A DNA stretch of 64,000 nt from Aurantimicrobium minutum (lineage in GTDB: Bacteria > Actinomycetota > Actinomycetes > Actinomycetales > Microbacteriaceae), in contig NZ_JARXXV010000001.1 of NCBI RefSeq assembly GCF_029893825.1, forward strand, positions 1,426,001 to 1,490,000, written 5' to 3'. The notes under the pieces are model-generated. The model worked only from the letters and a program-made list of their open reading frames with translations, was not told the DNA's origin and did not search any database. Every line of letters starts with the position of its first letter. Position 1 is the stretch's first letter. Positions 55,747-63,633 of this stretch are shown here, piece after piece. The translations under genes were made by a program, and so were the position numbers.

Positions 55747-57702
55747 TTAGTGAACCTGTGCACTAATGATGCTGACCACACCCGTGTCGGCGAGGGTGGT
55801 GGTGTCACCAATCTCGCGACCTTCAGCAACGTCCTGGAGCAGTCGGCGCATGATCTTGCCGGAGCGGGTCTTGGGCAGCTCGTCCACGATGTAAACCTTC
55901 GAGGGGCGAGCAATTGCACCAATCTGCTCGGCAACGTGCTTGCGCAGGATTGCACTTGCTTCCTCAGGAGTCTGGTCGTTGACGTGGCTCTTCTTGAGGA
56001 TGACGAATGCAACAACGGCCTGACCGGTTGTTTCATCAGCAGCACCCACCACAGCAGCTTCTGCCACGATCTGGTTGCCCACCAGAGCGGACTCAATCTC
56101 TGCAGTGGAGAGACGGTGACCAGAGACGTTCATCACGTCGTCGACACGGCCTAGGAGCCAGATGTCGCCGTCGCGGTCGTAACGTGCACCGTCGCCAGCG
56201 AAGTACTTGTCGCCGAACTTCTCCCAGTAGGTCTCCTGGAAGCGGGCAGGGTCTCCCCAAATTCCGCGAAGCATCGAAGGCCAAGGTTCGGAGATAACCA
56301 GCAGTCCACCCGAGTTCTTGCCCTGGTGAACGCCCTGCTCATCCAGGATGTCGATCACGACACCGGGGATGGGCACCTGGGCTGAACCTGGCTTGAGAGT
56401 GGTGACACCGGGCAGAGCAGCAATCATGATTGCTCCAGTCTCGGTCTGCCACCAGGTGTCCACAATCGGTGCCTTACCGCCACCAATGATGTCGTGGTAC
56501 CAAATCCATGCCTCAGGGTTGATGGGTTCACCTACCGAACCCAGCACGCGAATGCTGGAGAGGTCGAACTTGGCAGGAATTTCGCGGCCGAGCTTCATGA
56601 AGGAACGAATAGCGGTAGGCGCGGTGTAGAGGATCGAGACCTTGTACTTCTCGATGATTTCCCACCAGCGACCTGGGTGTGGTGCGTCTGGGGTGCCCTC
56701 ATAGACAACCTGGGTTGCACCGTTAGCAAGGGGTCCGTAAACCACATAGGAGTGACCGGTAATCCAGCCCACGTCGGCGGTGCACCAGTAGACATCTGTT
56801 TCTGCGTGCAAATCGAAGATGTTCTTGTGGGTAAACGCTGCCTGAGTGAGGTAGCCACCGGTGGTGTGCAGGATGCCCTTGGGCTTTCCCGTCGTACCCG
56901 AGGTGTACAGGATGAAGAGGGGGTGCTCTGCGGGGAAGCCCTGAGCTACGTGCTCTGCTTCCACGCCTGCCTTAGCGTCATCCCACCAGATGTCGCGACC
57001 TTCGGTCCAAGCAACCTCGTTCTCGCCACGCTTGACCACGAGCACGTTGGTCACGGTGCTTCCGCCACCGTTAGCTTCCAGTGCTGCATCCACGGTTGGC
57101 TTGAGGGGGAATACCTTGCCCTTGCGCCAACCACCATCAGCGGTGACAACGAGCTTTGCTTCGGCGTCGTCGATGCGGCTGCGCAGGCTATCTGCCGAGA
57201 AACCACCGAAGACGACGGTGTGAACGGCACCAATACGTGCAGAGGCCAGCATGGTGATGACAGCCTCAGGAATCATGGGCATGTAAATCGCAATACGGTC
57301 ACCTGCAGTGACGCCCAGGGAGAGGAATACGTTAGCGACGCGCTTAACTTCTGCGGTTAATTCGCTGTATGTGTATACACGCTGATCTCCGGGCTCGCCT
57401 TCGCCATAGATGGCGACGCGGTCTCCGCGGCCTTCGAGCACGTGACGGTCGAGGCAGTTGTAGGCCACGTTGAGTTCACCGTCATCGAACCACTTCGCAA
57501 CGGGTGCATCGCTCCAGTCGAGAACGCGAGTGAAGGGCTTGTGCCAGTGCAGCAGCTCTTTTGCTTGCTTGTCCCAGAAGCCCAGGCGGTCCTGGTTTGC
57601 TTCTGCATACAAACTGGCTTGACCAACAGCTTGTGCGGTGAATTCGGCGCTAGGTGGGAAGCGACGATCTTCGTGCATCAGGTTGTCAATATTGTTGCTC
57701 AT
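55747..57702 (-). CDS. acsA: acetyl-CoA synthetase (AMP-forming)
   Basis: Activates acetate to acetyl-CoA via acetyl-AMP. 651 residues from ATG 57702, preceded by GAGGTG. AMP-binding motif YTSGTTGKPKGILHTTGGY lies near residue 270-290, WWQTETGAIM is motif A5, and YRTGD-like segment FAGDGARYDRDGDIWLLGR follows. The C-terminal LPKTRSGKIMRRLLQD holds the acetylation-regulated lysine. It begins divergently from the 6C RNA / tad region, with two palindromes in its upstream sequence that may be regulatory. Confidence 0.97.
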   Translation of the reverse strand: MSNNIDNLMHEDRRFPPSAEFTAQAVGQASLYAEANQDRLGFWDKQAKELLHWHKPFTRVLDWSDAPVAKWFDDGELNVAYNCLDRHVLEGRGDRVAIYGEGEPGDQRVYTYSELTAEVKRVANVFLSLGVTAGDRIAIYMPMIPEAVITMLASARIGAVHTVVFGGFSADSLRSRIDDAEAKLVVTADGGWRKGKVFPLKPTVDAALEANGGGSTVTNVLVVKRGENEVAWTEGRDIWWDDAKAGVEAEHVAQGFPAEHPLFILYTSGTTGKPKGILHTTGGYLTQAAFTHKNIFDLHAETDVYWCTADVGWITGHSYVVYGPLANGATQVVYEGTPDAPHPGRWWEIIEKYKVSILYTAPTAIRSFMKLGREIPAKFDLSSIRVLGSVGEPINPEAWIWYHDIIGGGKAPIVDTWWQTETGAIMIAALPGVTTLKPGSAQVPIPGVVIDILDEQGVHQGKNSGGLLVISEPWPSMLRGIWGDPARFQETYWEKFGDKYFAGDGARYDRDGDIWLLGRVDDVMNVSGHRLSTAEIESALVGNQIVAEAAVVGAADETTGQAVVAFVILKKSHVNDQTPEEASAILRKHVAEQIGAIARPSKVYIVDELPKTRSGKIMRRLLQDVAEGREIGDTTTLADTGVVSIISAQVH

Positions 57703-57776
57703 TTCGAGCACCTCACTTCATTGGGCGGTGACTAAAACGTGAACTAAGTCTGTACTGAGATTACTCCCAAAAACAC

Positions 57777-57792
57777 ACTTTGTATACAAAGT
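57777..57792. promoter_or_regulatory. 16-bp palindrome ACTTTGTATACAAAGT upstream of acsA
   Basis: A perfect palindrome of 16 bp, 75 bp before the acsA ATG. The length and symmetry suit a dimeric transcription factor; acetate-metabolism regulators (RamB-type) in relatives bind A/T-rich sites of related appearance. Which protein binds is unknown. Confidence 0.5.
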
Positions 57793-57799
57793 TACTTTT

Positions 57800-57814
57800 T
57801 GTACTCGGGGTACA
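57800..57814. promoter_or_regulatory. TGTAC-TCGGG-GTACA inverted repeat
   Basis: Perfect 5-bp arms with a 5-nt centre, 7 bp right of the longer palindrome and sharing a TGTA...TACA outline. May be a second copy of the same site or a separate operator of the 6C RNA promoter (its TACACT box is 22 bp further right). Confidence 0.35.
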
Positions 57815-57849
57815 GAAAATATTCAGTTTTTTGTTCTACACTCGAATAG

Positions 57850-57945
57850 TTCAGAGCTTCGTATCTGACTGGTGGCGCCGCCGATTCCCCCAATCTGGCG
57901 CCACGAAGGCGACACCGTTCCCCCCAACTGGTGTCGCCTTCCTAC
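57850..57945 (+). ncRNA. 6C RNA (two C-loop hairpins)
   Basis: Hairpin 1: GTGGCGCC (57872-57879) and GGCGCCAC (57897-57904), loop containing TTCCCCCAA with five Cs. Hairpin 2: AAGGCGACACC (57906-57916) and GGTGTCGCCTT (57930-57940), perfect 11-bp stem with a loop containing six Cs. Two adjacent stems with oligo-C loops define the actinobacterial 6C RNA family; the mycobacterial homologue (B11) lies in a similar position beside tad/ssd genes. TACACT (57837-57842) gives a start near 57850. The 3' end is not certain; no T-run follows hairpin 2. The C-rich loops are known to pair with G-rich ribosome-binding sites in mRNAs. Confidence 0.85.
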
Positions 57946-58063
57946 GTTAAGCAGATCATTCGGGTGCGTACGCCTAGTCCTCCACAGGGGCAAAAGGGGT
58001 ACAAATACCCCCAAAAGGGCCCAAAAATTCCCACATGATGGATTTTTTGCCTATTTTTACCCG

Positions 58064-58978
58064 ATGCGCGCCAGGCTGGACAGCTACCTTCACGACCCCG
58101 AGGTCACCGACATCCTCATTTCCGCTCATGCCGGGCTCTGGATAGATAAAGGGGCAGGTCTCGTTCGTGATGTGGCCTGGAGGGCCAGCGAAATTGACGT
58201 GCGCCACCTTGCCGTTGAACTCATTGGACACGGCGGACGACACATCGACCAAGCACACCCCTGCGTGGATGTGCGACTATCGGGAAACATTCGCGTGCAT
58301 GCCGTGCTGGAACCGATCGCCAGCTCAGGAACGACCATCTCGATTCGTATTCCACGAACCACAGGCCTGAGCTGGGATGACCGTATCGACTCAGGTTTCA
58401 TCACTGCCCGCCAACGAGACTTTCTCCTGAGTGCTGTGCGCAGCAAGCGCACCATTCTCATTACCGGTGCCGCAGGAACAGGAAAGACTTCACTTCTCGG
58501 GCATCTCCTTTCCACAGTTGCTCACACCGAACGCATCGTGGTGCTCGAAGATGTGGGCGAACTCCAGATTGCCCATCCCCAAGTGATTTCACTCGAAGCA
58601 CGGCAAGCCAATGTGGAAGGAGCCGGGGGAATACCCCTGGAATCTCTCGTGCCCCACGCACTTCGCATGAGAGCAGATCGCTTGGTGTTGGGTGAATGCC
58701 GCGGGGCAGAAATCGCACCAGTGCTTGCAGCGCTGAACACCGGTCACACCGGAGGGGGTCTCACTGTGCATGCCAATTCCCTGGAAGAAGTGCCAGCACG
58801 ATTATCTGCACTGGGATTCCTGGCTGGGATGAGTGTCGAACTTCTCTCTGCGCTTGTCCTAGGTGGTCTAGATCTAGTTGTTCACCTGGAACGAGGTGAA
58901 CATGGTCGACGCATTGCAGCACTGGGTGAATTTACTCAAAAAGAAGGTGCACTTACACTTCGCGAGCTCAGCATCTGA
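58064..58978 (+). CDS. tadA: TadA/CpaF-type secretion ATPase
   Basis: A 304-residue ATPase that powers assembly of Flp/Tad pili, from ATG 58064. An N-terminal domain (about residues 1-115) recognises as VTDILISAHAGLWIDKGAG. The Walker A motif is ITGAAGTGKTSLLGHL, aspartate box LEDVGEL, Walker B DRLVLGECRG, and the His box TGHTGGGLTVHANSLEEV. At 304 residues it is at the short end for the family. The frame is open far upstream, across the 6C RNA, but the extension has no conserved residues. The second gene overlaps its end by 77 bp. No ssd/CpaE-like ATPase lies next to it. Confidence 0.9.
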   Translation: MRARLDSYLHDPEVTDILISAHAGLWIDKGAGLVRDVAWRASEIDVRHLAVELIGHGGRHIDQAHPCVDVRLSGNIRVHAVLEPIASSGTTISIRIPRTTGLSWDDRIDSGFITARQRDFLLSAVRSKRTILITGAAGTGKTSLLGHLLSTVAHTERIVVLEDVGELQIAHPQVISLEARQANVEGAGGIPLESLVPHALRMRADRLVLGECRGAEIAPVLAALNTGHTGGGLTVHANSLEEVPARLSALGFLAGMSVELLSALVLGGLDLVVHLERGEHGRRIAALGEFTQKEGALTLRELSI

Positions 58979-59813
58979 AGAAGAACATCAGCTTCGCGCT
59001 CTCTCCAGCAAGACACAGTTGATGGCCTCGCTGTTGCGAGCAGGTCTCTCACTTTCGATGGCTGCGCGAGAGGCCAAGCTTGAGATCACAACCCCCACCA
59101 GGGGAACCCCAGAGGCGTTCTTGCATGAAGTGTGGACATTCGTCCTCGACACTGGAGCAGCACCAGCTGCCGTGTTTGATGTGTGTTCAGAGAGCTTTGC
59201 AGCTGCTGCAGAGAATGCCCGAGCTGCCCGGGTCCAGATGGCAGGACCTCAGGCAGCAACACGTCTAGTGATGGGGTTACCTCTGCTCGCGCTCGCCGGA
59301 GGTGTAGTTGCAGGCTATGACCCGTGGGGGTTTCTGCTGGGCACAGTCATGGGCTGGGTCATTCTGCTGTTTGCGGGAGGGCTGATGTTTGTTGCCCAGC
59401 GCTGGTCCAGGCGAATGCTGCACACAGCACAACTGTGGTCCTGGTCTCGGGGCATGTCCTTAGAGTGCATGGCCATCTCCCTTGCTGCAGGGCAATCACT
59501 TTCGGCCTCCCAGTCCTGGGCGGAGTCCATTGCGCAGAATTATCTGAGTCCATCCGAGGCAACGAAAGAAAGGGAAGAGAGTAACTCTCTGGCACAGTTG
59601 TCGAGAACTACGGGGGTGGCGCTGGTGGGGCTGCTGCGAGAGCGTGCCACACAAGCACGACTGGCAGCACGGGAATATGCCCAGATTCGTGTAGAGAAGC
59701 TTGCGGTTCATCTGATGATTCCGCTCGGGGTGTGCGTTTTGCCCGCATTTATTGCCGTGGGAGTGCTGCCGATTGTGGCCAGCATGCTCTCCTCCACAGC
59801 ACTGAATACCTAG
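58902..59813 (+). CDS. Tad pilus inner-membrane protein, TadB/TadC-like in one chain
   Basis: A 303-residue protein starting at ATG 58902 after a GAGGTG site. Two type-II-secretion-F-like modules seem to be joined. The first has LMASLLRAGLSLSMAAREA, then a pair of hydrophobic segments (LVMGLPLLALAGGVVAGY and LLGTVMGWVILLFAGGLMFV). The second has RGMSLECMAISLAAGQSLSA, TGVALVGLLRERATQARLAA, then helices LMIPLGVCVLPAFIAVGVL. Normally TadB and TadC are separate proteins with one such module each. Here one small gene between tadA and the pilin carries both. It starts within tadA. The alternative, a single diverged TadB with partial internal symmetry, cannot be excluded. Confidence 0.7.
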   Translation: MVDALQHWVNLLKKKVHLHFASSASEEEHQLRALSSKTQLMASLLRAGLSLSMAAREAKLEITTPTRGTPEAFLHEVWTFVLDTGAAPAAVFDVCSESFAAAAENARAARVQMAGPQAATRLVMGLPLLALAGGVVAGYDPWGFLLGTVMGWVILLFAGGLMFVAQRWSRRMLHTAQLWSWSRGMSLECMAISLAAGQSLSASQSWAESIAQNYLSPSEATKEREESNSLAQLSRTTGVALVGLLRERATQARLAAREYAQIRVEKLAVHLMIPLGVCVLPAFIAVGVLPIVASMLSSTALNT

Positions 59814-59893
59814 GCTTCACACACCTCTTATATAGAGGTACGAAAACGTGCAGTTCTCACTGGTTCTAATAGTCACCGAAAGGTGAGGTGAAC

Positions 59894-60085
59894 ATGAGAA
59901 CTCAACGAATACGACAGGCATTCACACGTCTGTATAAAGAGGACGGTTCGGCAACGGCGGAATACGCCATTGCCACCATGGCGGCGGTGGGATTTGCTGG
60001 TCTGCTGGTGGCCATCCTGCGCGGTGATGAGGTGAAGCAAATCCTGACCGACATGGTGCATCGTGCTCTCACGTTCGGAGGGTAG
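59894..60085 (+). CDS. Flp-type pilin (DUF4244)
   Basis: A 63-residue pilin from ATG 59894, with GAGGTG 3 nt before the in-frame upstream GTG region and a good distance from the ATG. Flp-like cleavage site: KEDG/SATAEYAIATMAAVG, with Glu at +5, followed by the hydrophobic N-terminal helix (AVGFAGLLVAIL). DUF4244 is the actinobacterial Flp-pilin family. The prepilin peptidase is not encoded in this window. The last 23 bp overlap the next gene. Confidence 0.85.
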   Translation: MRTQRIRQAFTRLYKEDGSATAEYAIATMAAVGFAGLLVAILRGDEVKQILTDMVHRALTFGG

Positions 60086-60401
60086 TGTCACCGCAGAGCT
60101 CGCCATGGTTCTGCCGGTGATCATGTTGATCCTGGGGCTGTGCTTACAAGCCATCGCTGCTCTGGGCATGCAGCTGACCAATGCTGCGCTCGCTAGGCAG
60201 GCGGCAGGGCAGCTCTCCCGTGGAACGGACGTGTCCATCGTGGTCGCGAACATGGCCGCGGCAAACGCCGCGGCACTACTCGCCCACGAACACGATGGGG
60301 AATTGGTGTGTGTCACGTTGCGCCAATCAGTCGGCGCTGGACCGCTGTCATTGCTCGTTCACGAGGTGAAGGTGAGGGAGTGTGTTGTCGATGCAAACTG
60401 A
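60063..60401 (+). CDS. TadE-like pseudopilin
   Basis: 112 residues from GTG 60063, which lies inside the pilin gene. The N-terminus SRSEGSVTAELAMVLPVIMLILGLCLQ is a TadE-type pseudopilin signature with Glu in the prepilin-like segment and a hydrophobic helix. The remainder is an extracellular domain with ECVVDAN at the end. The gene overlaps both neighbours, so the tad cluster is one coupled transcript. Confidence 0.8.
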   Translation: MLSRSEGSVTAELAMVLPVIMLILGLCLQAIAALGMQLTNAALARQAAGQLSRGTDVSIVVANMAAANAAALLAHEHDGELVCVTLRQSVGAGPLSLLVHEVKVRECVVDAN

Positions 60402-60732
60402 GCAAGGCTCTAGTGCTGCGGCAACCCTGATTCTGGTCGGGGGAGTAATTTCAGTGACAAGTCTTTTACTTTTTTTCGGAACTGCCTTGATCACCCTCGA
60501 TAGAGCACAGTCAGTAACAGACCAAGCCGCCCTCGAGGCAGCGGATGCCGCCTCGGGGCGAATTCCCGGATATCCCTGTGATCGCGCGGAAAGACTCGCC
60601 GAAGCACACCACTTTGAATTAGAAAAATGTGAGGTGGATCATCTCATTACGCGGGTGACCTTCCAGGTCACCGTTTTGGGATTTTTGACCCACACTAGGG
60701 CCAAAGCAGGTCCCCAAAATTCTCTTCCGTGA
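60391..60732 (+). CDS. TadE/Rv3654c-like secretion-neighbourhood protein
   Basis: 113 residues from ATG 60391 (a GTG at 60382 is also in frame). The N-terminus EQGSSAAATLILVGGVISVTSLLLFFGTAL is a Flp/Tad-type helix; the typical DQAALEAADAAS segment follows, as in the TadE-like proteins found beside actinobacterial tad genes and helicases. A Cys pair (PCDR, KCEVDH) may form an extracellular disulfide. Usually followed by a DEAD helicase gene; here topA follows instead. Confidence 0.75.
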   Translation: MQTEQGSSAAATLILVGGVISVTSLLLFFGTALITLDRAQSVTDQAALEAADAASGRIPGYPCDRAERLAEAHHFELEKCEVDHLITRVTFQVTVLGFLTHTRAKAGPQNSLP

Positions 60733-60795
60733 TTGACGAACTCAATTTGCCGTGTATCTTGACCTTTTGGAACGCCATTTATTTCGGAGGAATGT

Positions 60796-63630
60796 TTGTC
60801 TAGCTCGAGAAAGCTCGTCATCGTTGAGTCACCAGCAAAAGCCAAGACCATTGGCAAATACTTGGGCGACAACTATGAGGTACTCGCTTCGGTAGGTCAC
60901 ATCCGTGACTTGCCCAAGCCCAGTGAGCTTCCCGCAGACATGAAAAAGGGTCCCTTTGGAAAGTTTGCCGTCAACGTTGAAGACAACTTCGAGCCCTACT
61001 ATGTGGTCAGTGAGAACAGTAAGAAGACTGTTGCCGAACTGAAGAAGGCACTCAAAGACGCCGACGAGCTCTACCTCGCAACTGATGAGGACCGCGAAGG
61101 TGAAGCGATCTCATGGCACCTGCTCCAGGTGCTCAAGCCCAAGGTTCCTGTGCACCGCATGGTGTTCCACGAAATCACCAAGGAAGCTATCCAGGCAGCC
61201 CAAGAGAACACTCGTGAGCTCGACACTGCACTGGTAGATGCACAAGAGACACGTCGTATTCTCGACCGACTCTATGGCTGGGAAATGTCCGATGTGATGC
61301 GTCGCCGCGTGGGACCTGGCACTTCTGCAGGTCGTGTTCAGACCGTTGCATTGCGTCTAGTGGTCGACCGTGAGCGTGAACGCATGGCTTTCAACTCGGC
61401 CAACTATTGGGATCTGCTCGCCACATTGGGAACTTCCACTGAGGCAAGCACCCAGTTTGAAGCCAAGCTGGTTCGTGTTGGCGGCAACACAATTGCTTCA
61501 GGTAAAGACTTTGATGACAACGGTCAGCTGATCACCAAGGCAACGTTGCTGAGCGAAGAAGCTGCTGTTGCACTTGCTGCTGCACTTCGTGAAGCAAGCA
61601 CTGAGATTGTGGTGGCAGGGCTGGAAACCAAGCCCTACACCCGCCGCCCATCAGCACCGTTCACTACTTCCACGCTGCAGCAGGAGGCATCGCGCAAGCT
61701 GAAGTTCTCGTCCAAACAGACCATGAGCGTGGCTCAGGGTCTGTATGAAAACGGTTACATCACCTATATGCGTACTGACTCGCCATCCCTATCTGGGCAG
61801 GCAATTGCGGCAGCTCGCACCCAGGCAACTGCTCTCTACGGTGCTGACCAGGTAGCGGATGCTCCACGTCAGTACTCGGGAAAGAGCAAGAACGCTCAAG
61901 AAGCACACGAGGCAATCCGTCCCGCTGGTGAAACCTTCAAGACCCCTGCCGAATTGCAGAATGTTCTGCGCGGCAACGAGTGGAAGCTTTACGACCTGAT
62001 CTGGAAGCGCACCGTTGCTTCTCAGATGGCGGATGCCAAGGGTCAAACTGCCACCGTGACCGTGAAGGCAACGCCTGCAACAGGCGATGCTGTCGAATTC
62101 ACCGCCAGTGGAACAGTCATTACCTTCCGCGGCTTCCTCAATGCGTATGAGGAAAGCACGGATGAAGAGCGCAACGCTCAGGACGCTCAGGCTGAAGCCA
62201 AGCTTCCCATCATGACCGAAGGTCAGAAGTTGGTGCTTGCCGATGTCGAGGCCAAGGGCCACGACACCACCCCACCACCTCGTTACACCGAAGCAACGCT
62301 GGTGAAGAAGTTGGAAGAGCTCGGCATTGGCCGACCCTCCACCTATGCCTCCATCCTGGGCCTGATCGTGGACCGTGGCTATGTGGTTCCTAAGGGTTCA
62401 GCATTTGTTCCTGCGTGGGTTGCGTTCTCCATCGTTCGTCTCATGCAGGAGCACTACTCCGACCTGGTCGACTATGCCTTTACCGCCGAGATGGAAGAAG
62501 ATCTCGACAAGATTGCCGGCGGCGAAGGCACCGGTTCCCAGTGGCTGAAGAAGTTCTACTTCGGTGAACCTGGCCACCACGGTCTGCGTGAAATCTTGGA
62601 CAACATCGGCGACATTGATCCCCGTGAGCTCAACACCTTCCGTGTGGGAGACAGCGGGGCTGCGATTCGCGTGGGCAAATACGGCCCCTACATCGAGGTG
62701 ACCAACCCCGATGCTGCCGAGGATGAGAAGCCTCGCATTGTGAACATTCCTTTGGACCTCGCTCCTGATGAGCTGACCGAAGCGAAGGTGCAAGAACTCA
62801 TCGATGCACCGATCGTCACCGACCGTGTTTTGGGAGTGAACCCAGAAAACGGCAAGACAGTCGTGTCAAAGGATGGCCGTTTTGGTCCCTATGTCACCGA
62901 GCTTGAGCCCGAACCCGAGATTGCCCTCGATGAGGCAGAGATTGACCCTGCAACCGGTGAGGTTGTCGAGGTCAAAAAGAAGAAGCGCGTGGCTAAGGCT
63001 GAAGTTGTTAAGCCTCGCACCGCGTCACTCTTCAAGAGCATGGATCCTGCCACCGTCGATCTTGAAACCGCTCTCAAGCTACTCAACCTTCCACGCGAAG
63101 TGGGTGCAGATCCTGAGTCGGGCGAGATGATCACTTCACAGAATGGTCGCTACGGTGCTTACCTCAAGAAGGGCACCGACACTCGTTCACTCGAGAATGA
63201 AGACCAGATCTTCGCGATTGATCTAGCCGGAGCACTCGAACTGTTTGCTCAGCCCAAATATGGTGCCCGCAAGGCAGCTAGTGCGATCAAAGAATTCGAT
63301 GCTGACCCTGAAAGTGGCAAGCCCATCAAGATCAAGGATGGTCGCTTCGGCCCCTATGTCACCGATGGCACCACCAACGCGACCATTCCTCGTGGCGAGG
63401 TTCCCGAAGAGATCGACTTCGATCGCGCGGTGGAACTGCTGGCTATCAAGCGCGCCAAGGGACCGGTTGTGCGCAAGAAGGCACCAGCGAAGAAAGCCGC
63501 TGCTAAGAAACCAGCAGCGAAGAAGAACACCAAGAAGGTCGGCGACACCATTGTGGTGAAGAAGGCAGGCGCAAAGAAGGCAGCCACCACCTTGGGCAAG
63601 TCAGGTATTTCTTCCAAGGCCAGCGAGTAG
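60796..63630 (+). CDS. topA: DNA topoisomerase I
   Basis: Type IA topoisomerase that relaxes negative supercoils. 944 residues from TTG 60796, with GGAGG 5 nt upstream; the ATG at 60792 in another frame hits a stop at once. Toprim motif VIVESPAKAKTIGKYLG; DEDREGEAISWHL metal site; catalytic tyrosine in GYITYMRTDSPSLS. C-terminal repeats with the TopA C-terminal pattern (DGRFGPYVTE repeated, NGRYGAYLKKG, DGRFGPYVTD) replace zinc fingers, as in other actinobacteria. A Lys/Ala-rich tail (KKAPAKKAAAKKPAAKK) ends the protein, probably DNA-binding. tmk starts 3 bp later. Confidence 0.97.
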   Translation: MSSSRKLVIVESPAKAKTIGKYLGDNYEVLASVGHIRDLPKPSELPADMKKGPFGKFAVNVEDNFEPYYVVSENSKKTVAELKKALKDADELYLATDEDREGEAISWHLLQVLKPKVPVHRMVFHEITKEAIQAAQENTRELDTALVDAQETRRILDRLYGWEMSDVMRRRVGPGTSAGRVQTVALRLVVDRERERMAFNSANYWDLLATLGTSTEASTQFEAKLVRVGGNTIASGKDFDDNGQLITKATLLSEEAAVALAAALREASTEIVVAGLETKPYTRRPSAPFTTSTLQQEASRKLKFSSKQTMSVAQGLYENGYITYMRTDSPSLSGQAIAAARTQATALYGADQVADAPRQYSGKSKNAQEAHEAIRPAGETFKTPAELQNVLRGNEWKLYDLIWKRTVASQMADAKGQTATVTVKATPATGDAVEFTASGTVITFRGFLNAYEESTDEERNAQDAQAEAKLPIMTEGQKLVLADVEAKGHDTTPPPRYTEATLVKKLEELGIGRPSTYASILGLIVDRGYVVPKGSAFVPAWVAFSIVRLMQEHYSDLVDYAFTAEMEEDLDKIAGGEGTGSQWLKKFYFGEPGHHGLREILDNIGDIDPRELNTFRVGDSGAAIRVGKYGPYIEVTNPDAAEDEKPRIVNIPLDLAPDELTEAKVQELIDAPIVTDRVLGVNPENGKTVVSKDGRFGPYVTELEPEPEIALDEAEIDPATGEVVEVKKKKRVAKAEVVKPRTASLFKSMDPATVDLETALKLLNLPREVGADPESGEMITSQNGRYGAYLKKGTDTRSLENEDQIFAIDLAGALELFAQPKYGARKAASAIKEFDADPESGKPIKIKDGRFGPYVTDGTTNATIPRGEVPEEIDFDRAVELLAIKRAKGPVVRKKAPAKKAAAKKPAAKKNTKKVGDTIVVKKAGAKKAATTLGKSGISSKASE

Positions 63631-63633
63631 CTG

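Larger units (their letters stand above)
57703..58063. other. 361-bp divergent region acsA / 6C RNA / tadA
   Basis: This gap holds a 16-bp palindrome (57777-57792), a TGTAC inverted repeat (57800-57814), a TACACT -10 box (57837-57842), two tandem C-loop hairpins (6C RNA), and finally a C-rich A-rich leader of the tadA gene. It has no protein-coding gene. Confidence 0.6.

Noticed and set aside
57872-58063. Upstream extension of the tadA frame across the 6C RNA
   Set aside because: The extension encodes sequence made from the RNA hairpins and has no conserved motif; ATG 58064 starts the recognisable domain.
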